A stretch of 64,000 nucleotides of DNA, taken from JAGVPT01 sp049578505 (GTDB lineage Bacteria; Bacteroidota; Ignavibacteria; UBA10030; UBA8401). Positions 60,053 to 64,000 of the stretch are shown here, piece after piece. A program made the translations under genes and the position numbers. The DNA is taken from contig JBAUMC010000039.1 of NCBI GenBank assembly GCA_049578505.1, positions 62,001-126,000 of the forward strand, read 5' to 3'. The notes beneath the pieces are model-generated. The model did no database searches, was not told the origin of the DNA, and worked only from the letters and a program-made list of their open reading frames with translations. The first letter of the stretch is position 1. Every line of letters begins with the position of its first letter.

Positions 60053-60517
60053 ATGCCAAAAATTCACAAAAAACGCGTTGGCTTTAAGTTGGATATGACG
60101 CCGATGGTTGATGTTGGGTTTCTCTTGCTGACATTTTTCATGTTAACAACGCAATTCAAGCCTTCCGAAGACCTTCAGATTACGCTTCCATCATCTCATT
60201 CCGTTTTCAAAATTCCCGGTGCAGACGTTATCACCCTCACGATTGGAAAAGAGGGGCAGATTTTGCTCGGTGTGGATTCTGAGATATTACGGGAAGCTCT
60301 CTTCGGTCAGGGTGCGAGACTGAAGGGGGGCGTTGAGGTGCAAACCAAGGATTTACCAAACCTTCTTGTCCAGGCCCGTACACGGAATCCCAGACTGAAG
60401 ACGGTCATCAGGGCAGATAAAGATGTGGATTACGGGGTCATCGAAGACGTAATGAATATCCTGCAAAAGGTGAACATTACACGCTTTAATCTTGTTACAG
60501 AGTTAGATAAGAATTAA
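60053..60517 (+). CDS. exbD: ExbD/TolR family biopolymer transport protein
   Basis: A 154-residue protein with one N-terminal helix. LDMTPMVDVGFLLLTFFMLTT includes the proton-carrying Asp near residue 20. The periplasmic domain contains VITLTIGKEGQILLGVDSE and the usual TVIRADKDVDYGVIEDVMNIL. It is followed 17 nt later by a second exbD. The two ExbD proteins are only partly similar, so they may form hetero-oligomers or serve different TonB proteins. Confidence 0.94.
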   Translation: MPKIHKKRVGFKLDMTPMVDVGFLLLTFFMLTTQFKPSEDLQITLPSSHSVFKIPGADVITLTIGKEGQILLGVDSEILREALFGQGARLKGGVEVQTKDLPNLLVQARTRNPRLKTVIRADKDVDYGVIEDVMNILQKVNITRFNLVTELDKN

Positions 60518-60534
60518 TATGAAGGAACAATGCA

Positions 60535-61020
60535 ATGGCTGAAGTAGACGTAAAACAATCGCGCGGAAAGCAAAAGCATTCAAAGAAGAAAAAGAGACGT
60601 ATCGGTGTCCGTATCGACATGACGCCGATGGTCGATATTGCGTTCCTCTTGCTGACGTTCTTCATGTTGACGACAACAATGAACAAGCCGCAGGCGATGG
60701 AGATTAACTTGCCCCCCGGAGACGCAAAAGTCGATGTCCCCTCGTCGAACCTTTTGACTCTCCGCATAGCCGAGAGCGGAGACATCTTTTGGAATATCGG
60801 AACTGACAAACCGGAAAAGGTTACTTCCACCGACCTGAGAAAAGTGTTGAAGGAAAAGAACAGCGCAAACCCCAAATTGATTACGCTTATTAAAGTCGAT
60901 CGAAAAGGAAAGTATATCATGATGGTTAACATCATGGATGAGTTGAATGTTGCCGATATCACGCGCTTCAGTCTCGCGCCGTTTGACGATAAAGACAAAC
61001 AACTCATTGAAAAAATTTAG
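60535..61020 (+). CDS. exbD: ExbD/TolR family protein (second copy)
   Basis: A 161-residue paralogue with a more basic N-terminal tail (KQKHSKKKKRRIG) and the helix IDMTPMVDIAFLLLTFFMLTT with the conserved Asp near residue 29. The periplasmic domain carries SNLLTLRIAESGDIFWNIG and ITLIKVDRKGKYIMMVNIMDEL. Differences from the first copy lie mainly in the periplasmic domain. A small hairpin (GACGGC-ATGCACC-GCCGTC, 61022-61040) separates it from tonB. Confidence 0.94.
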   Translation: MAEVDVKQSRGKQKHSKKKKRRIGVRIDMTPMVDIAFLLLTFFMLTTTMNKPQAMEINLPPGDAKVDVPSSNLLTLRIAESGDIFWNIGTDKPEKVTSTDLRKVLKEKNSANPKLITLIKVDRKGKYIMMVNIMDELNVADITRFSLAPFDDKDKQLIEKI

Positions 61021-61021
61021 T

Positions 61022-61040
61022 GACGGCATGCACCGCCGTC
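61022..61040 (+). other. Small hairpin between exbD and tonB
   Basis: GACGGC (61022-61027) pairs with GCCGTC (61035-61040) around a 7-nt loop, immediately after the exbD stop. There is no T run, so it is an intra-operon hairpin, perhaps an RNA processing or stability site. Confidence 0.35.
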
Positions 61041-61079
61041 GCTTGCACGAAGAGGTTTTAAGGAAGGAGTTAAGAACAA

Positions 61080-61814
61080 ATGTCAGCAACTGCACCAGCG
61101 GTTAATACAAAATATGGTGCGTATGAACTGCGCGGGTTATACCAGAAGTACGCAACGCGCGCGTTGATCTTTGCCGCGGTTTTTCACCTTGCCGGGATCG
61201 GGGCCTACTACGGAGCGGTATACCTCACAACCGAAGACGAGCCCGTCTACACCGTACGCATTATGAAATACAGCGATCTCGGTCCGCCCCCCTCAATAAC
61301 GAACTCGCAGGCGGCGCCTGCCGTATCGGTGTCGGCTGCAGCCGCGAAGCCTACCGTCGGAACGCCAGTTCCTGTTCCCGACGCAGAAATCAGTCCTGAG
61401 GCGACAATCGCCTCGCAAACCGAACTGCAGCAAATCGGCCCCGTCGGCGATCCGAATGCAACGGGGAACGGTCCGGTCGCCATTCAGAACGACGTTAAAA
61501 TTGACGACGATGGTCCGCCTCCTGATTTTGTACCAGTAGAAAAACAACCAGTACCTGTGAAGAATCCGTCCCCCATCTATCCGGAAATTGCCCGGCGTGC
61601 AGGTGTTGAAGGCACCGTGTGGGTGAAGATTTGGGTTGACAAGGAAGGGAAAGCAAAGAAGGCCCAGGTCCTGAAATCGGATGCCGAGCTGTTCAACCAA
61701 GCCGCGATCGATGCAGCGATGCAGTGGGTTTTCACTCCTGCCGTCATGAATAACGGACCGGTAGCAGTTTGGGTTTCCATTCCGTTTAAATTCAAGTTGA
61801 ACCAAGGACATTAA
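61080..61814 (+). CDS. tonB: TonB family energy transducer
   Basis: A 244-residue TonB-like protein. The cytoplasmic N-terminal segment (about 1-27) is followed by a single helix (about 28-48, LIFAAVFHLAGIGAYYGAVYL) and a Pro/Ala-rich periplasmic linker (about 70-150). The C-terminal TonB domain is at about 160-244 (SPIYPEIARRAGVEGTVWVKIWVDKEGKAKKAQVLKSD, ending WVSIPFKFKL). It couples the ExbB/ExbD motor to outer-membrane receptors such as the one at 14088. Confidence 0.93.
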   Translation: MSATAPAVNTKYGAYELRGLYQKYATRALIFAAVFHLAGIGAYYGAVYLTTEDEPVYTVRIMKYSDLGPPPSITNSQAAPAVSVSAAAAKPTVGTPVPVPDAEISPEATIASQTELQQIGPVGDPNATGNGPVAIQNDVKIDDDGPPPDFVPVEKQPVPVKNPSPIYPEIARRAGVEGTVWVKIWVDKEGKAKKAQVLKSDAELFNQAAIDAAMQWVFTPAVMNNGPVAVWVSIPFKFKLNQGH

Positions 61815-61821
61815 GAATTAC

Positions 61822-62040
61822 ATGGATCCCAATAGGCCGATGGTCTATATCGGCTACGTGCTGTCTGGATTTCTATTTGTCTGCGGCATTGTTATCGCGA
61901 CAGGTCTGTTTATGCCCCCCACAATGCCCCAGAAGTTCCGGGTCATGTTTGGTGTTGTGATGCTGTTATACGGTATCTATCGCTTTGTCAACATCCGGAT
62001 TAAACAGCAGCAAAGAGATGAAGACCGCTTCCTTTCATAG
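61822..62040 (+). CDS. Small two-helix membrane protein
   Basis: A 72-residue protein with two transmembrane helices (about 8-31, GYVLSGFLFVCGIVIATGLF, and 40-57, VMFGVVMLLYGIYRFV), joined by a short loop MPPTMPQK, and a basic/acidic C-terminal tail. It follows tonB by 7 nt and overlaps the next gene by 23 nt. I recognise no family. Its place between tonB and the PstS-like lipoprotein suggests a part in the same complex. Confidence 0.7.
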   Translation: MDPNRPMVYIGYVLSGFLFVCGIVIATGLFMPPTMPQKFRVMFGVVMLLYGIYRFVNIRIKQQQRDEDRFLS

Positions 62041-62953
62041 TCTGGTGCTGTTCCTCTCCCTGATTGTGTTTTTCACTTGGACGGGCTGTCAAAACGACAC
62101 GCGCGATTTGCCGACGCGGGGAAATCTTGTTATGATTTCTTCCGAGGATATATACCCCGTCATCGATACGCAAGTGAAAGAGTTTGAGTCGATGTACGAG
62201 CAGGCGCATATCAAACTTCTGCAATCGACGACGCGCGACGCGGTAGTTCAGCTGCTGAACGACAGCGTTAAACTGATTACCAGCCCCCGGCAGTTCAACG
62301 ACGAAGAAAGGGCTGTAATAAAGAAATACCAGTTAGAGGTGGATACTTTTAAAATTGCATACGACGCCGCCCTCGTGCTCGTGAACGAACACAACTCCCT
62401 CACCCGGATCACAGTCGAGGAACTAAAGAACATCTTACTTGGAAAAGCAAAAATGTGGCGCGATGTAGGGGAAAAGAAAATTTCCGGAAGAATTGTCGTT
62501 GCACTCGGCGGACCTAACAGTGGAATGTACGAATACGTGAAACAGCGCATTACAGGTTCCCAGCCGTTTGCCGATGTGGTGTATCCGTGTTCGACGACAA
62601 CGGCCGTCATTTCTTATATTGCTGCGCATACTAATGCGATCGGCTTCGCCAGTCAAAGTTGGATCTCATCGACGCCTGCGAATACCCGGATTTTGGATAT
62701 CGGGGACCCGGACTTTAAGAGAGATTCAACGGCGACGGTATTGGAATATTTCCCCCCTCTCCAGGCTCATGTCTATCGCGGTTATTACCCGCTCAGTCGA
62801 ACCTTGTACATTTTTTCCAGAAATGCCGGCACTGGAGTCGGGGTCGGCTTCACTGCATTTGTGACCGGTGCCGAAGGGCAGAAATTGTTTCTTAAGAGCG
62901 GTCTCGTGCCGGCGACGATGCCGGTTCGACTCATTCAACTTCAATCCCAGTAA
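62018..62953 (+). CDS. PstS-like substrate-binding lipoprotein
   Basis: A 311-residue periplasmic-binding-type lipoprotein. The signal ends in a lipobox FTWTGC. The body has two alpha/beta lobes with a PstS-like pattern (IVVALGGPNSGMYEYVKQRITGS and YPCSTTTAVISYIAAHTNAIGFASQSWISS, the Ser/Thr-rich phosphate-binding turn). I take the start as ATG 62018; the frame is open from 61985. No Pst permease is adjacent. Neighbours belong to the TonB cluster, so a non-transport signalling role is possible. Confidence 0.83.
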   Translation: MKTASFHSLVLFLSLIVFFTWTGCQNDTRDLPTRGNLVMISSEDIYPVIDTQVKEFESMYEQAHIKLLQSTTRDAVVQLLNDSVKLITSPRQFNDEERAVIKKYQLEVDTFKIAYDAALVLVNEHNSLTRITVEELKNILLGKAKMWRDVGEKKISGRIVVALGGPNSGMYEYVKQRITGSQPFADVVYPCSTTTAVISYIAAHTNAIGFASQSWISSTPANTRILDIGDPDFKRDSTATVLEYFPPLQAHVYRGYYPLSRTLYIFSRNAGTGVGVGFTAFVTGAEGQKLFLKSGLVPATMPVRLIQLQSQ

Positions 62954-62968
62954 TCGAGGAAAACTCCA

Positions 62969-64000
62969 ATGCACTCTTTTTATCAACGTGTAGCATTATT
63001 CCTGATTTTTTTCACTCTGTCCGGGCGCATGCAGGCCCAAGACGATCTGACTCTCGGGAAAGAAGCGTTACAGCAAAAGTTATTTGATACGGCAATCTCG
63101 TATTTTGTCAAAGCTCAAAAAGCAGCGCCGCACGTTGTCGAGCCTAATTTCCTGCTCGGTGAGGCTTATCGATTGAAGGGTGTCAAGGATTCAGCGGAGA
63201 CGTTCTTGCAGCGAGCCGTCGATATCAATGATACGTATCTCCCGGCATGGTCTTCGCTGGGGGCATTGATGATCAAGACCGGACAATGGGATAAAGCGGC
63301 AAAAGTTTTCGCCGCGGCGACGAAGGCGGACAAGACGAGCCCGACGGTTCCCCTTGCCTACGCAAACGCGTTTCTCGACGTCGATTCATTGGATAAAGCA
63401 ATCGTTTATTTTTCAAAAGCGAAAGAGTTGAACGAAAATCTTCCGGAAGTGTATATCGGTTTAGCCGAAGCATACGGGAGGCAAAACATCGCCGTGCTGG
63501 CGATTTCCAATTATCAAAAGGCTGCGGAACTCGATTCACTATCTGCAGTGATCCGGTACAAGCTGGGGAAAGCCTACTACAAAAATCGGCAGTACAATGA
63601 ATGCGTCAAAGCTTTTGAGGCGGCCATCAACCTTGACCCTTCAAACGATATTTATGTGTTTGATGTTGCCGACATATTTTACCGCGCGAAACTATGGCGT
63701 GAGTCGGCCCTGTTTTTTGCAAAATACGTTATGCTGAAGAAAGATAATCCGGTGGCATACAGCGAGTACGCGAAAGCGCTTTACGAGGGGAAATACTACA
63801 AAGATGCCCTCCCGGTGCTGCAAGAAGCAATAAAGCAGAATCCGAAAACCTATGAGCTGAAGCCGATGCTCGCGCACTCTGAGTTTGAATGCGGGGATTA
63901 TCAAAATGCTATCAACGACTATAAAGTGATTCCGGTAGACTCCCTCGGCGCGGAGGATTACATCCGCATCGGGCGGTCATACGCGAGAATAAAGGGCGCT
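62969..64000 (+). CDS. Tetratricopeptide-repeat protein (runs off window)
   Basis: An exported TPR protein of at least 344 residues that continues past the right edge. A signal peptide (VALFLIFFTLSGRMQAQ) precedes eight or more TPR-like helix pairs, each about 34 residues, with typical motifs such as VVEPNFLLGEAYRLKG, YLPAWSSLGALMIKTGQ and AVIRYKLGKAYYKNRQ. It starts 15 nt after the PstS-like gene stop. In this lineage a TPR protein frequently follows the TonB cluster. Its role is probably as a periplasmic scaffold for protein-protein contacts. The window ends at codon 344. Confidence 0.88.
   Translation, partial: MHSFYQRVALFLIFFTLSGRMQAQDDLTLGKEALQQKLFDTAISYFVKAQKAAPHVVEPNFLLGEAYRLKGVKDSAETFLQRAVDINDTYLPAWSSLGALMIKTGQWDKAAKVFAAATKADKTSPTVPLAYANAFLDVDSLDKAIVYFSKAKELNENLPEVYIGLAEAYGRQNIAVLAISNYQKAAELDSLSAVIRYKLGKAYYKNRQYNECVKAFEAAINLDPSNDIYVFDVADIFYRAKLWRESALFFAKYVMLKKDNPVAYSEYAKALYEGKYYKDALPVLQEAIKQNPKTYELKPMLAHSEFECGDYQNAINDYKVIPVDSLGAEDYIRIGRSYARIKGA

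Noticed and set aside
1..64000. tRNA, rRNA, tmRNA or SRP RNA genes
   Set aside because: No intergenic stretch shows the T-loop, CCA-stem or other hallmark sequences when read on both strands.

Overview
The window is a compact stretch of chromosome from a Gram-negative, diderm bacterium of the Bacteroidota/Chlorobi/Ignavibacteria (FCB) assemblage. The clues are a short primary sigma factor of 285 residues without region 1.1, a TonB-dependent receptor with a carboxypeptidase-regulatory-like N-terminal domain paired with a DUF4249 lipoprotein, a parA-parB-DUF5683 cluster, an LptD-like outer-membrane protein, and an ExbB-ExbD-ExbD-TonB-PstS-like-TPR cluster. Start sites often lack a strong Shine-Dalgarno and several genes start at TTG. 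The gene content is that of a heterotroph able to degrade acyl-CoAs or branched-chain amino acids. No rRNA, tRNA, CRISPR array, prophage or insertion sequence was found.

Layout. 1-12.4 kb (+): glutaryl-CoA dehydrogenase-like enzyme, guaB, M24 peptidase, glycosyltransferase, purD, sugar epimerase, MeaB GTPase, a second acyl-CoA dehydrogenase, a methylcrotonyl-CoA-carboxylase-like carboxyltransferase subunit and a secreted protein of unknown role. 12.4-25.9 kb (-): F420-reductase-like dehydrogenase, DUF4249 lipoprotein and TonB receptor, acyl-CoA synthetase, then an overlapping housekeeping run (rlmB, small membrane protein, glutaredoxin-like protein, lgt, unknown, hisS), ptsN and a nucleotidyltransferase fused to a degenerate phosphomannomutase. 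26.4-34.7 kb (+): GAF/degenerate-GGDEF regulator, zinc-ribbon protein, deoB, a VapBC-like pair, two EutN/CcmL microcompartment vertex proteins, sigA, NlpC/P60 lipoprotein, def and fmt. 34.7-35.4 kb (-): DUF190 and crcB. 35.6-49.3 kb (+): membrane protein, parA, parB, ridA, DUF5683, malic enzyme-Pta fusion, MacAB-type efflux system, HNH-like protein, metF, class II aldolase, ddl and a tandem NTF2-like protein. 49.3-50.6 kb (-): RlmD-like methyltransferase. 50.7-64 kb (+): divIC/ftsB, rarA, ROK kinase, lptD, DUF255 thioredoxin protein, STAS protein, and the ExbB/ExbD/ExbD/TonB/PBP/TPR energy-transduction cluster, which runs off the window end.

Functional links. The acyl-CoA dehydrogenases, carboxyltransferase, MeaB and acyl-CoA synthetase suggest acyl-CoA or branched-chain catabolism ending in propionyl/methylmalonyl-CoA, but the biotin carboxylase and mutase are not here. 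The TonB cluster at the right end would energise receptors such as the one at 14-16 kb. The two vertex proteins, and possibly the class II aldolase, hint at a bacterial microcompartment encoded elsewhere.

The most unusual signal is a set of degenerate tandem repeats with strict periods of 7, 9 or 10 nt. They fill intergenic spaces at 25.97, 30.90, 33.14, 52.37 and 56.12 kb, and one lies in frame inside fmt at 34.51 kb. Three of them (the 9-nt, 10-nt and one 7-nt array) are arranged as inverted repeats.
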